A stretch of DNA of 64,000 nt from JACCTU01 sp963769665 (GCA_963769665.1 CAVYMQ010000003.1:1674001-1738000), one strand, 5' to 3'; positions 23,916 through 33,608 are shown, counted from the first letter of the stretch. Program-made: numbers and translations. The notes: generated by a model from the letters alone, not told the origin.

Positions 23916-25057
23916 TGGTCATTGACGCTGACGTGCGTGAGTTGCTCGACGAGTTCGAGCCCGAAGTTGGGAGGCTGGAGGGCGACTGGGCGGCCGTGGT
24001 TCGCTCTGCCGGGATGGCAAAGCGTCGGGCTGTCGCGGTCTTCGTGATCGCGGTCACGGTCGCGGTCGGGATTCTGGTCGCGACGCCCGCGTTGGGGCTG
24101 CGCGAGGAGGCCGTGCAACTACTTGGCGGAGGTGCGCCGCCTCAGCACGTTCAGACGTTCATCTCCGACCTCACCGACGCAAGCGGCGAGCCGGGACAGG
24201 CGTTTGTCGACCTGCGGACGTCGACGGGTGCCAGGGTGACGCTTTTCGCAGTACGTGGTCCGAGTGATTGCCTGGGGGTCGTCTGGGCCGGCACGCGACG
24301 GCTTAACGGAATGGCCCAATGTGGCGAGACGAACGCTCAGCGCCCGTTCCGCATGGGGGAGTCCGGGCACAGGGTCGGCGGGCGCTGGATCAAACTGGTC
24401 TGGGGTTCTGTTGCGCCCGAGGTGCTCCAGCTTGAGCTTGTCAGCGCTTCGGGTGGCGTGTTGGCGGTGCCGCTCTCGGCCGGACATTTCTTGGTGGAGG
24501 TACCGCGCTGGCCCGGGGACGCCCACCTCGTCGCGTATGGGGCGGGGCAGCTCGAGCTGGGTCGGCGCAAGCTCGAGTCGCCGCCCTCCTGGCTCCCGCC
24601 GGATCCGCTCGAACCACGGCGCCCCCTCGTCGTCCGCGAGTTCGCAAACCGACGCTGGGCTTTGTACAGCTACGAGGCGGTCGGGGGGCGGCGCTGCTAC
24701 GGGTTCGAATCGACGCGGGACACACCGCATCCGCCGCCGTACGAACGTCAGACGAGTGACTCCTTTCGCTGTGTTCCGGAACTGGCCTTGGCGGACGACG
24801 CGGTCAGCGTGCTGGGGCCTGAGCCGTGGCCGAGCCTCGTCGGCAGCGGCGGGGTGCTGTCGATCGCCGGCGTTGCCGGCGTGAGCGTTCATGGAGTCAG
24901 GTTGGTGGGCGCCGACGGGTCACACACGAAGGTGCCGCTCGTCGGAGGGGCATTCCTCCACCTCGCCCAGGACAGTGGAGCAGTCGATCGGCGCCCGCAA
25001 GCGCTCGAGGCGCTTGATGACGAAGGCCGGATCCTTCAGCATCTGTCGTTGCGGTAG
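23915..25057 (+). CDS. Membrane protein, putative ECF partner
   Basis: This 380-aa protein has a short cytosolic N terminus, one transmembrane helix (about 38-58) and a long extracytoplasmic beta-rich region with several cysteines. It is translationally coupled to the sigma gene by TGATG. No zinc anti-sigma motif is present. It probably senses or holds the sigma factor at the membrane (inference from position). Confidence 0.68.
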   Translation: MVIDADVRELLDEFEPEVGRLEGDWAAVVRSAGMAKRRAVAVFVIAVTVAVGILVATPALGLREEAVQLLGGGAPPQHVQTFISDLTDASGEPGQAFVDLRTSTGARVTLFAVRGPSDCLGVVWAGTRRLNGMAQCGETNAQRPFRMGESGHRVGGRWIKLVWGSVAPEVLQLELVSASGGVLAVPLSAGHFLVEVPRWPGDAHLVAYGAGQLELGRRKLESPPSWLPPDPLEPRRPLVVREFANRRWALYSYEAVGGRRCYGFESTRDTPHPPPYERQTSDSFRCVPELALADDAVSVLGPEPWPSLVGSGGVLSIAGVAGVSVHGVRLVGADGSHTKVPLVGGAFLHLAQDSGAVDRRPQALEALDDEGRILQHLSLR

Positions 25058-25170
25058 CCGACCGAGCCTGACCACGGTTCGTCGTCGGGAAATCGTAGCC
25101 AGTCATCCCAGCGTACGCTGTGCGGCCCGGAACAGCTCCTGGCGCCAGTAACACACGGAGCGCGGGCTGC

Positions 25171-25707
25171 ATGCCCGATCTAAAGATTCTTCGCCCTGGG
25201 AACGTCATAGAGGAGATGGCTGTGGAGGGCGGCGCAACCTCGGGTGCGATCGAAGCGGTCTACCGGGCGCGGTTTCGGGCGTTTCTGCTGAGCGTCACGG
25301 CGTTGCTCCGCGACGGGGAGGCGGCCCTTGATGTCGTGCAGGAGGGCTTCGCGGTCGCGCTTGATCGTCGGCGTAGCTTTCGGGGTGAGGGCGGCTTGGA
25401 AGGGTGGCTCTGGCGGATCGTCCTCAATCTCGCTTATGACCGGCAACGGTCGAGCAAGCGAGCCGGCTCCGTCCCCGAGTGGCGGGCCAGCGAGGGTGAG
25501 AGCTCAGGCACGGACGAGCGGCTTCAGACGGCGCTGCTCGCGCTTCCCGAGCGGCAGCGCCTGGCGATCTTCTTGCGCTATTACGCCGATCTTTCGTACG
25601 AGCAGATTGCCGAGGCGCTCGGCATCAGACCTGGGACAGTCGCCGCTTCCTTGCATGCGGCTCGCGAAGCATTGCGGCGTGAGCTGAGACAGGAGGTTTC
25701 TCGATGA
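25171..25707 (+). CDS. ECF RNA polymerase sigma factor
   Basis: About 178 aa with region 2 (AIEAVYRARFRAFLLSVTAL, then VVQEGFAVALDRRRSF) and region 4 (SYEQIAEALGIRPGTVAAS). ATG 25171 has a CGGAG site 10 bases upstream; ATG 25216 is an alternative start closer to the conserved core. It overlaps its partner by ATGA. Confidence 0.88.
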   Translation: MPDLKILRPGNVIEEMAVEGGATSGAIEAVYRARFRAFLLSVTALLRDGEAALDVVQEGFAVALDRRRSFRGEGGLEGWLWRIVLNLAYDRQRSSKRAGSVPEWRASEGESSGTDERLQTALLALPERQRLAIFLRYYADLSYEQIAEALGIRPGTVAASLHAAREALRRELRQEVSR

Positions 25708-26429
25708 ACGAACTGGCCACTGTTCTTGAAGAGCTGGTCGCGGATGCTCCGCTCGAGCGCTCGAGCTGGAGTGATGTCGAGGAGCGCTCGCGACGGCTCG
25801 CGGCTGGTCGGCGGAGAAGCTCGAGGCGTTTCGCGAAGCAGCGGCTGCTGCTTGTGGTTGCCGCGCTTGTGTTCCTCGCGCTAGCCGGCGGCGCAGTCGG
25901 TGTCGGCGTGAGTCTGCTCGCGCAGCAGGAGAGCTATCACGCAGGAGAGGCTGATCATCCCGGCCAGATCGGGCCGCTGGTCGAGATCACGTCGGGCGAG
26001 AGCTGGGCCATGGTCGCGTGGAGAAGCGACGTCGGAGTCTGCATCGATTTCGTTGTCGTCCCCGGTAGATCCCCGTTTGGCTGCGACTTTCCCGTACGCG
26101 GCGCGAAGCCTGCGAACGATACGTCCGGCAGCGGGCCGCCGGTACACGCGGCGGCCGGGTTCGTCAGCGGCGCCGGACTCGTCGGTGGCGATGGCAAGGC
26201 GACCATCTTCGGCATCGCGGCAACCGAGGTCGCCGCAGTCAAAGTTGAGCTCCGCGACAATCGTCTCGTTGAGACTCAGGTCTTCGACGCCCCTGCAGAG
26301 TTGGGCGCCGATGTCAGGTTCTTCATCGTACGTCTATCGCTGCCTCAGCGGCTCAGCGATCCAGGACGCGTGCGAGCGTTCCTGGCCTATGACAAGCGAG
26401 GCGACTTGATCGAGCGATTCGAGTCTTGA
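25704..26429 (+). CDS. Membrane protein, putative ECF partner
   Basis: This 241-aa protein has a cytosolic N terminus (1-45), one transmembrane helix (about 47-70) and an extracytoplasmic domain with a pair of cysteines (GVCIDFVVVPGRSPFGCDF). It is a paralogue of 21857-22582. It is coupled to the preceding sigma gene (ATGA). Confidence 0.7.
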   Translation: MNELATVLEELVADAPLERSSWSDVEERSRRLAAGRRRSSRRFAKQRLLLVVAALVFLALAGGAVGVGVSLLAQQESYHAGEADHPGQIGPLVEITSGESWAMVAWRSDVGVCIDFVVVPGRSPFGCDFPVRGAKPANDTSGSGPPVHAAAGFVSGAGLVGGDGKATIFGIAATEVAAVKVELRDNRLVETQVFDAPAELGADVRFFIVRLSLPQRLSDPGRVRAFLAYDKRGDLIERFES

Positions 26430-27059
26430 CGTATTCCTGACGGGAGAACGGCGCGCTTCCGATTCCTCCGCCCTGAACCAGCGCGGCCCAGGTGCTGGAA
26501 GCTCCTCCATCCGCTCGCCAAGAGCCTCCCTACCGATGACTCGTCACGAGCCAGACGCTGGCAACACTGCTTCTGGACGCCTGCCCTCAGGTCGAGCTTC
26601 TGCCTGCCGTGGCAGCTTTCCGCCGGGCCATAATCGAGCGGCGAGTCAAACTTCCCCCGGCAACGGATGCCCGGTTGTCGGTAAGTGAGCGAGGCCACGA
26701 ACTCCATCCGCTCACGCGGGAAGTCGCGCAGTCGTTTGGCGGGACGTGGGGCATCAGACAAGCGAAGAGCCGGGATCACGCGCACACATCCGTGAAGACC
26801 TTCAAGGCGGCGCGCGAGCAGATGCTCAAGCGCGTGAGGTAGCCACACTCGCGGCGTAAGTTTGGGCGACCTGGGTTGGCGCCCAGGTCGCCCATCAGCA
26901 ACGAGGAGAACCACGCCCCGCGGGAGGCGCCAGGCGAGTCTCCCACCCTGGTCGGACGCTCCGTCCGACAGGCCGCGCAGACTCAAATCCGTAGTGCCGC
27001 TTGCTGCAAGCCCGTTGGCGCGGGAGCAAGACGGCGACGTCAGCAGAGAGGAGGAACCC
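26430..27059. other. No confident gene; contains a strong hairpin
   Basis: A 77-codon plus-strand frame (26609-26842) and a long antisense frame exist, but neither has a family match, ribosome site or convincing codon pattern. The only clear structure is the hairpin at 26864-26893. Confidence 0.5.
26864..26893. terminator. Perfect 12-bp stem hairpin
   Basis: GGGCGACCTGGG and CCCAGGTCGCCC flank a 6-base loop. There is no T-run, so it may be a terminator for either strand or a regulatory stem before the small gene at 27060. Confidence 0.5.
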
Positions 27060-27236
27060 ATGTGGTTCACCATCCGTCTCGATAAGGATGGGTATCGCGC
27101 CCGCCTCTACTCGGGCACCGACCTGATCTGGTGGACGGAAGGCTACGAGCGCAAGGCAGGTGCGCTCAACGCCATCCGGATCGCCAAGGCGTCTTACAAC
27201 GCCCAGGTCCACGACCGCACGGAGGAAGCGGCCTAG
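27060..27236 (+). CDS. YegP-like (DUF1508) small protein
   Basis: This 58-aa protein matches the short YegP/DUF1508 pattern: WFTIRLDKDGYRARLYSG, then a Trp-rich turn and YERKAGALNAIRIAKASY. A good GAGAGGAGG site precedes the ATG by 7 bases. The fold is small alpha/beta and the role is unknown. Confidence 0.75.
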   Translation: MWFTIRLDKDGYRARLYSGTDLIWWTEGYERKAGALNAIRIAKASYNAQVHDRTEEAA

Positions 27237-27536
27237 TCAGAAGCGGCGAGCGCGGGGGAGACCTCGCGCTTGCTTCTTATTTCGCCAAACTCTCCTAGGA
27301 AGGCCTGGCGAACGACGGGCGGTGCTGCCAGCCCAGACGCCGAGGAACGGTGACGCGAACGTCACCAGCAGGACGAGGGTTAGCCCTCGGTCAAGCGTAA
27401 AGAAGGTCGGGAAGAAGCCGTAGGTGTAGATCGTCAAGGCAACGAACGCGAGGAGATCTACGACAGCGGCGATCTTGTAGCCGCCTCGGCGGAAGATGAG
27501 GCCAAGACACAGGCCGACAGCAAACCCAAGGAACAT
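27237..27536 (-). CDS. Small membrane protein
   Basis: This 99-aa protein has about three hydrophobic helices (FLGFAVGLCLGLIF; IAAVVDLLAFVALTI; LVLLVTFASPFLGVW) and a basic C-terminal tail. I chose ATG 27536 because it opens directly into the first helix with a GGAG site ahead. No family recognised. Confidence 0.55.
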   Translation of the reverse strand: MFLGFAVGLCLGLIFRRGGYKIAAVVDLLAFVALTIYTYGFFPTFFTLDRGLTLVLLVTFASPFLGVWAGSTARRSPGLPRRVWRNKKQARGLPRARRF

Positions 27537-27610
27537 TGCCACTCCAGGTTGCCTTTTCCCGGCTTGGCGGAGCGCTACGCTTCTAAGGCGTTTTGACGAG
27601 GTAGCGTCGC

Positions 27611-27967
27611 TCAACCGCCGAGCGCGCGGGTGAGGCAACGCGGGCCGGGCGCAATGGGCCCAGGCTTACCACCGCGTCCGAGTGGTGACCTTGCCTTCGG
27701 GACGCGGAAGCAGAACTCTGACCGCCCCGCTCGGATTGGCCATCGTCCGATCCGCATCGGCGAGTCACCTACGATGGTGCAGCTGTAGATGGTGGGGTCG
27801 GAGTCGTACTTGAGGTACTGGCAAGCCTCGACGTCGGCGCGAATCGCACGGTCCGAGAAGTACGCCTCGACCTCCGATTCTGCCGAAGGAGAATCGAGCC
27901 ATAACCACCCGGCGGCCGCCGCGAGGAGCATGGCGACACTCACGAACAAGAAGCGCGTCCTGCGCAT
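27611..27967 (-). CDS. Small secreted/membrane-anchored protein
   Basis: This 118-aa protein has an N-terminal signal-anchor (RTRFLFVSVAMLLAAAAGWL) followed by an acidic segment and two cysteines (ACQYLKYD, IYSCTIVGD) that could pair outside the cell. The C terminus is Pro/Gly/Arg-rich. Function unknown. Confidence 0.55.
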   Translation of the reverse strand: MRRTRFLFVSVAMLLAAAAGWLWLDSPSAESEVEAYFSDRAIRADVEACQYLKYDSDPTIYSCTIVGDSPMRIGRWPIRAGRSEFCFRVPKARSPLGRGGKPGPIAPGPRCLTRALGG

Positions 27968-28078
27968 AACGAAACGCTACAACTACCGACGAGGTGTGCG
28001 AAGGAAGCCTCGCGGCGAAGCGGCCGGGTGGCTTAGAACCGCAGCGTTGCGGCTTGCCTGCGTACGGACGTCGGGGGG

Positions 28079-28534
28079 CTATGGTGCCCGGGGGACCCGT
28101 TGCGGCTTGCTTGATTTCGCCAGCGCGACGCGTGTCAGACGCAGCGGGCGTAGCGCCGACGTTAGTCGCCGTAGCTCTCCAGCAACTCTGGCGGGGATGC
28201 TGTACCAGTTGTCGCTCTTGAAGCGTTGGTCGTGGACGCCGTAGGTGAGGAAGCGGTCGAGGCGGCGTCCTGAGACGATGCCGGTTACATACCCGTTTCG
28301 GAAGCGCAGTTCGTAGTAGGGGCCACCGAGCGGCGGACGGCGAACCTGGGACGGCATGCGGCCCGTGTAGTAGAAGGAGGTCAGGTGTTCGAGCACGCTG
28401 CGGTTAATGACCGGAGCGCAGCCGACCGCGTTACAGATGCGCACATCGCCGGGGCGCAGGTCTTTCGCGCTCGCGCCGGGAACGCTGACAAGCATCGTGA
28501 TGGCGACCAGAACAGTGAGAGAAACCGTTCGCAC
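28079..28534 (-). CDS. Secreted protein, function unknown
   Basis: This 151-aa protein has a classical signal peptide (TVSLTVLVAITMLVSVPGA, cleaved near ASA-K). The mature part has two cysteines (RICNAVGCAP) and aromatic-rich strands (PYYELRFRNGYVTGIV). GTG start at 28534. No family recognised. Confidence 0.65.
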   Translation of the reverse strand: MRTVSLTVLVAITMLVSVPGASAKDLRPGDVRICNAVGCAPVINRSVLEHLTSFYYTGRMPSQVRRPPLGGPYYELRFRNGYVTGIVSGRRLDRFLTYGVHDQRFKSDNWYSIPARVAGELRRLTSALRPLRLTRVALAKSSKPQRVPRAP

Positions 28535-28630
28535 ACCTCTAATACGCGGAGGATGGGGCGGGAGGTCCCAGTTTCCGTTCGTCGGTTGAGGTCGGGGGGA
28601 GCTCCGGCGCCGGCTGCCCGCGGGCCGGGG

Positions 28631-29584
28631 TCAGGTGCTGACGACGAAGCAGGCGTCGTGGGAGGAGCGGGCGACCCGTGGCTGTCGGAGGACGCGACCG
28701 CTCTGGTCGATCACGCAGAGCGTCCCACGGGACAGAGACGGGGTCACAACCAGCCCGCCGGCCGGCCCTTCCCGCTGCACATTGAACGAGCCACCCGGAA
28801 GCTGCGACCTCCGGAGCAGGCGGCCGGTGCGGGCGTCGTGGACTCGCAGCGTGCCGTCCTCGCCGCTCGCGACGTACGCTCGATTGCCGACGAATGTCAC
28901 GTGTTGAGGCGCCGCGTCGGCCCGGAGGCGCAGGGGCCGCCCCCTCGGGCCGTAGACGACGAGCTCGCGAGAGGCACCGCCGGTCACCCAGACGCGACCG
29001 GGGCCGAAGCCGACGTCGTGGGCGAGCAGAGGCGGGGAGAAGCGCCGGAGGAGCTTCGGGCGCGTTGGCGATGAGACGTCCACGACGGCGATGCGGTCGG
29101 CGGAGTTGCCGAGCACGACCCAGACGACCTCGGCGGACGGCTCGTACGAGAGATGACGCGGCGCGCCACCGAGCGCCAGGCGGGCGACCACGTGGCCTCG
29201 CCGGACGGCGAGCACTGCGAGCTCGCCCGTCTTCGAGTCGGTCACGAACGCGTGCTCGCCGTCGCGCGCAGCGACCGTGTACCGCGGTTCCGTGAAGCCG
29301 CCGACAGTGTCCCGCACGCGTAGCGTCGCACCGTCGATCACCGTGAGCAGTCCGCGCTCGGTGTGACCGACGACGGCGAGGTTGCCGACGGTCTCGATGC
29401 TGCGCGGGCCAGGGGCCGTCGCGATCCGCCGGAGCACTTTGCCGGTGTTGATGTCGACGGCTACAACATGGGACTCGAGGTCCGCGGTGACCAGCGCAGT
29501 CGGCGTACGGCTGAGCGACGTGGCGAAAGCGTGCGGCGCGAAGGCGAGCGCCGCGGCGCCGAGGACGAACTCGCGACGCCTCAC
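28631..29584 (-). CDS. Secreted YVTN-type beta-propeller protein
   Basis: About 317 aa. The GTG at 29584 gives an N terminus with consecutive arginines and a hydrophobic stretch (VRRREFVLGAAALAFAP), compatible with a Tat or Sec signal. The mature part has at least six propeller blades (TADLESHVVAVDINTGKVL, DSKTGELAVLAV, HDARTGRLLRRS). Such proteins bind or scaffold outside the membrane. It overlaps the preceding gene by GTGA and is third in the sigma operon. Confidence 0.8.
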   Translation of the reverse strand: MRRREFVLGAAALAFAPHAFATSLSRTPTALVTADLESHVVAVDINTGKVLRRIATAPGPRSIETVGNLAVVGHTERGLLTVIDGATLRVRDTVGGFTEPRYTVAARDGEHAFVTDSKTGELAVLAVRRGHVVARLALGGAPRHLSYEPSAEVVWVVLGNSADRIAVVDVSSPTRPKLLRRFSPPLLAHDVGFGPGRVWVTGGASRELVVYGPRGRPLRLRADAAPQHVTFVGNRAYVASGEDGTLRVHDARTGRLLRRSQLPGGSFNVQREGPAGGLVVTPSLSRGTLCVIDQSGRVLRQPRVARSSHDACFVVST

Positions 29585-30714
29585 GGCGAGATCCACCCGG
29601 CGACACGCGGCGGTGTAGTCGAGTCGAACTGCGACGAGATGTTCGCAACCGCGCGAACCCTCTGCCCGCCGTCGCGTCCGACGAAGAGCCACTGATCAGG
29701 GTCGCTCCACCCGACGAGAAGCCACCGGCCATCGGGAGACCACACGACGCTCCCGAACGTCCCTGGCCCGGAGAACAACTGGCGCGCAGCGCTTCCATCA
29801 GGACGGAGGCGCGGGATCGTCCACAGTTGGCTGCGCCCGCGCAGCCGTTGGACGAACGCGACCGCGTTCTGCGGTGAGAACATTGCCGCGGTGATCCGCG
29901 CAGCTTGCGCTCCGAGAAGGTCGTAACGAAGCGTCCCGCTCGCGTCGTAGACGCGGAGCACGCGCGGACCCTGGACCAGAAGCAGTTCGCCGTCGCGGGA
30001 CCACTCCAGCTTCGAGACGCCCGCGACCCGGCGTAACCAGAACTGCCGCCCGCTCTCGGGGTCGGCGGCGACCACGCGACCGTCGGCGACGTACGCGAGA
30101 AAGCGGATTGTCCCGGGACGCCAGGCCGGCGCGATCGAAGCAACTCCGGACGAAACGAGTCGGTCCCCGTCACTGTCGCCCGCGACGACGCGCAGGTCGC
30201 TTCGGCTCAGGTACGCAATGCGGGTGTCGTTTCGCGTACCGCCCCATCGCGCGAGCCGAACCGTCGGGCGCGCGAGCGTCCACCGGGTCTCACCCTGCGG
30301 GGTCAGCGCCGCGAGCTCGGCGTCGCGCGAGACGACGATGAACCGACCGAACGGTGACCACGACGCCTCGCGGTACATCCCCAGCCGCCGCTTCGAGCCG
30401 TCAGAGTCGACGACCCAGGTACCCGAGTCGGCCGTGACGAGCACGCGTCCTGCCGCCGGAAGTTCGAACAGACCCTCCGATGCGCCCTCGACGCCCACCG
30501 CCTCCCGGACCCGGTCGAGCACCGCGCGTCCCGGCGGACTCAGCACCGCGGCGCTAATCGCGGCCATCGCGGCCGCCGCGAGAACCGGACGGACGAAGCG
30601 CCGCTCCCGCGGCTGCGGCTCGCGCACCGCATAAGCAGGCTGGACGAGGGCCCAGGCACGCTCGCGCGCCTCGTGCTCGCCCGGGACGTCGAGCCGCTCG
30701 AGCTCGCGCCTCAC
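29581..30714 (-). CDS. Membrane-anchored beta-propeller, putative anti-sigma partner
   Basis: This 377-aa protein has an N-terminal cytosolic segment with Arg-rich helix, one transmembrane helix (about 43-62) and WD40/TolB-like blades outside (WSPFGRFIVVSRDAELAAL, WSRDGELLLVQG, WSPDGRWLLVG). The GTG at 30714 overlaps the sigma stop. It parallels the 20009 gene. Confidence 0.72.
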   Translation of the reverse strand: MRRELERLDVPGEHEARERAWALVQPAYAVREPQPRERRFVRPVLAAAAMAAISAAVLSPPGRAVLDRVREAVGVEGASEGLFELPAAGRVLVTADSGTWVVDSDGSKRRLGMYREASWSPFGRFIVVSRDAELAALTPQGETRWTLARPTVRLARWGGTRNDTRIAYLSRSDLRVVAGDSDGDRLVSSGVASIAPAWRPGTIRFLAYVADGRVVAADPESGRQFWLRRVAGVSKLEWSRDGELLLVQGPRVLRVYDASGTLRYDLLGAQAARITAAMFSPQNAVAFVQRLRGRSQLWTIPRLRPDGSAARQLFSGPGTFGSVVWSPDGRWLLVGWSDPDQWLFVGRDGGQRVRAVANISSQFDSTTPPRVAGWISP

Positions 30715-31220
30715 AGCCCCTCCCTCAGCGCGTCGAGCCCACGGCGAAGGCGCGAGTTCACTGTTCCGCGCGGCAGGTCGAGGAGGTCGGCGATCTCTCC
30801 CGGGGTGTAGTCCAGGAGGTGGCGGAGCACGATCACAGCGCGCTGCTCCGGCGGCAGCCGCGCGATCGCTCCCATGAGACCCTCGGCGTCGCCGCGCTCG
30901 GCCGGATCGGCCCCGACGTCGTGCAGCTCGCTCTCGGCGCGAAGCCCACGAGCTCGGCTCCAATCGATCGCGCGGTTGATGACAATTCGGTGTAGCCAGG
31001 GGCCAAAAGGGCGGCGTCGGTCGAAGCGGTCGAGCGACCGGATAGCCGCGAGGAAGGCCTCCTGGGCGATGTCTTCGGCGGCCGCGGCATCGTGGGTGAC
31101 GAGATAGGCGGCCCGGTAGGCGCGCGGCCAGTACGCGCGGAAGAGCGCCTCGAGATCCGAGGCCGACCCTTCCTGGGCGCCCCGCACCCAGGCGCGCTCG
31201 TCGCGGCCAAAGCCCGGCAT
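30711..31220 (-). CDS. ECF RNA polymerase sigma factor
   Basis: This 169-aa protein has region 2 (LEALFRAYWPRAYRAAYLV, then AEDIAQEAFLAAI) and region 4 (YTPGEIADLLDLPRGTVNS). It heads a three-gene operon (sigma, propeller membrane protein, secreted propeller), all with GTGA overlaps. Confidence 0.92.
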   Translation of the reverse strand: MPGFGRDERAWVRGAQEGSASDLEALFRAYWPRAYRAAYLVTHDAAAAEDIAQEAFLAAIRSLDRFDRRRPFGPWLHRIVINRAIDWSRARGLRAESELHDVGADPAERGDAEGLMGAIARLPPEQRAVIVLRHLLDYTPGEIADLLDLPRGTVNSRLRRGLDALREGL

Positions 31221-31470
31221 CCCGCATCGACTCTACGACCTGAACGCTCCGCGAGGTCCATGCCCCTGATACGGCCGCCGCCCTCAGGGAGGTCCTAGCG
31301 GCACGGGGCCTTGGTTCGAGGTTCCTCGCGCGGCGGGGTCCGAATCGCTAGGCCTGCGCGTCGCTGGGACGCTCGGCCCACGGCTTCAGCCGACCTTTAG
31401 ACGCCGCGGCCCCTAAGACAGTTGTGCCCTACTCCGGGACCCGGCCGCCATCGCGGCTCGTATCAATCCT

Positions 31471-32523
31471 GTGCCGCGAATTACGCCGCTCCTAGCGCTT
31501 TCGCTTGCGCTCGCTCTGGCCGCTGCTTCGTGCGGGCCGGCCGGCTCCGGTGGCGAGGAGTCGGCTGTCCCCGAGCCATCAACGGCGGAACGATCTGCCC
31601 GATACGGAATCTCGCTCACGCCGCCGGTTGGCTGGGATCTTCGGGTCGTCCGAGGCGCCGTGCACGCGGCCACGTTTCCGCTGCCCGCGCCTTCGTCGCG
31701 CTGGGCACAGGCGGCAAGCAAGCGGATGAGCGAAGACGACGCGCTGGTGTTGATGTTCGAGCAGGAGATGGGGCAGGCGTCTCCGCCACTCGAGGCGAGC
31801 GCGTATCCCGAGCTGCGGGAGCCGATCGAGCTGCGCGCCGCGGACTTCGCGAGCTCCGATGGCCTGAGCGACGACAGCGCCGACTCTGGTCATGGGTTCG
31901 CGCGCAAGCTGTTCTCGGTTTCGGGTCGTGCCTTCGTGCTCTTCGCCGAGACGGGGTCGGCGCCGCCGAAGCCACGGCTGCTGAAGTCCTTGAACGCTTT
32001 GCTCGCGAGCGTCCAGGTCGCAAACGGTGACTTCCACACCGGCTTCGTCGAGCCTGCCGCCTTTCCGACCCGGGCTGGGTGGTACACGGGGAACAGCGGC
32101 AGAATGGAGACGCAAGCCCAGGGTGACTGGGTGACCTCGTGGGCATCAACAATCCCCTACACGGACGAGTGGAACGCGCTCCCGCCACAGAGAACGCTCG
32201 ATCGGCTCCCCAAGGACGGAATCGTGATTTGGCTCGCGCTGGAGCGGAACTCCCGCTTCCCGCCCTCCTCCACAGACAGCAGCGAGTACCCGCCGCTGAT
32301 CACGCCGATCGGTCTCGACCAGTTCGAGCGGCAGGATGGCTGGGAGGGACAGACCCGCGGCATCCCGCAGTACGTGCTCTGGGGCAAGATCGACGACCAG
32401 TACCACGTCGATCTCCGCGTGTTCTTGGGTACTCGTAACCCGAGCCAGGAAACGATCGCGAATGCCGATCGCATCCTCGCCTCGATCCGATTTCCAACCT
32501 GGCCGCCATGGGAACACAACTGA
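31471..32523 (+). CDS. Lipoprotein, function unknown
   Basis: This 350-aa protein has a lipoprotein signal with lipobox LAAASC (Cys at about residue 21), so it should be anchored to the outer face of the membrane. Two similar halves are suggested by FARKLFSVSGRAFVLFAE and later VDLRVFLGTRNPSQETI. The GTG at 31471 begins the signal peptide. No family recognised. Confidence 0.75.
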   Translation: MPRITPLLALSLALALAAASCGPAGSGGEESAVPEPSTAERSARYGISLTPPVGWDLRVVRGAVHAATFPLPAPSSRWAQAASKRMSEDDALVLMFEQEMGQASPPLEASAYPELREPIELRAADFASSDGLSDDSADSGHGFARKLFSVSGRAFVLFAETGSAPPKPRLLKSLNALLASVQVANGDFHTGFVEPAAFPTRAGWYTGNSGRMETQAQGDWVTSWASTIPYTDEWNALPPQRTLDRLPKDGIVIWLALERNSRFPPSSTDSSEYPPLITPIGLDQFERQDGWEGQTRGIPQYVLWGKIDDQYHVDLRVFLGTRNPSQETIANADRILASIRFPTWPPWEHN

Positions 32524-32648
32524 CGGCCAGATCGATCGGCCTGCCGACTGCTATTGGCTGCAGGAGAACAAACCGGAGCCGGTTTGGAGGGGTAGCCGAC
32601 AGGAGCGCGTCTCACTCCTAGTGCTTATGCGCTCGAAGGACTGGCCGG

Positions 32649-33281
32649 TTAGGAGGGGCAATCAGACTTGATCGCGAGCGCTTCGACGTCGGTGAGCGCG
32701 ATGGTTTGGTCGCGTTTACCGGCAGGCTTGTCCACTTCGAGCACGAGCACGGTGTCGTTGCCGCGCTTGAGCTCGCCACAGACAGGGGGCTGTGGCTCGT
32801 CGTTGACAGGTTTCAGCTCGATCACGACAACGGCGGCGGGGTCGCCGGCGAAGAGGTCTTCGTCGAACCAGGTGATCGCGACGGCGCCAGCGACTGCGGG
32901 CACAGCGAGGAAGAAGCAGGCGACGGCAATGTAGAGCCAGCGTTTGGCGTGCATGGATGCCTTGGCCGTCCACTTGCGCAGCTTTTCGCCGGTGACGAGG
33001 TCGTCCGCGCCTGGCAGTCCAAAGGCGGCGAACATGGCGGCGGCGGAGCCGATCAGGAGCAGGAGCAGGGCTGCGCCGAGCAGCAGTGCGGCGTAGAGCT
33101 TTCCCTCATCGGAGAGGTCGCTCGCCTTCTCGGGTCCCTTGAGGATCGTGACCGTGGTGAGCAGGGCGGTGAGCGCAATCAGGCCGGTGCGCCAGTTACC
33201 GGCAGTCGCGCGGATCGTCTCCAGCCGCTTGTACTGCTGGGCCTCGGCGAGCTGGGCCCACTTCTTGTCTTCGATGCTCAC
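32649..33281 (-). CDS. Membrane protein, function unknown
   Basis: This 210-aa protein has three hydrophobic helices (about 30-47, 64-92, 116-138) and a soluble C-terminal part with two cysteines (PPVCGELKRGND, KSDCPS). GTG start overlaps the stop of the zinc-ribbon-like gene (GTGA), forming an operon. Confidence 0.65.
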   Translation of the reverse strand: MSIEDKKWAQLAEAQQYKRLETIRATAGNWRTGLIALTALLTTVTILKGPEKASDLSDEGKLYAALLLGAALLLLLIGSAAAMFAAFGLPGADDLVTGEKLRKWTAKASMHAKRWLYIAVACFFLAVPAVAGAVAITWFDEDLFAGDPAAVVVIELKPVNDEPQPPVCGELKRGNDTVLVLEVDKPAGKRDQTIALTDVEALAIKSDCPS

Positions 33282-33571
33282 AACAGCACCTTCCAGTAGG
33301 CCCCGCAGCCGTCCTCGCCCGAGCCGTCAGGGCGCTTTTCGTGCGGGTGCCCGCAGGCGCAGATCACGGTGGCGGTCTCGCTCCTTGCAGCGTCAGCGTC
33401 GGTTTGATCCATCGCGCCCATCTCGCCTTTGCGGAACGGCCACGAGGTCGATCCTTTGCAGCGGGGGCAGTCACCGCTGACGACGAGGCCGTCATCGTCG
33501 GGTGTGACCGTGAAACCGGTCTGCAGATCGAAGCCTTGTTCGGCCCAGTGCAGCGTCGTGTCATGGCTCAT
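33278..33571 (-). CDS. Small zinc-ribbon-like protein
   Basis: This 97-aa protein has two cysteine clusters: GDCPRCKG, and VICACGHPHEKRPDGSGEDG followed by a further Cys. They could bind zinc. It is first in the pair with the membrane protein. Probably a regulatory or adaptor protein. Confidence 0.6.
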   Translation of the reverse strand: MSHDTTLHWAEQGFDLQTGFTVTPDDDGLVVSGDCPRCKGSTSWPFRKGEMGAMDQTDADAARSETATVICACGHPHEKRPDGSGEDGCGAYWKVLL

Positions 33572-33608
33572 TGCTTGCTCTCCTTGAACTGGGGCACCGT
33601 GGACATGG

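Noticed and set aside
26609..26842. 77-codon plus-strand frame
   Set aside because: No ribosome site, no family and weak coding signal; kept as non-coding.
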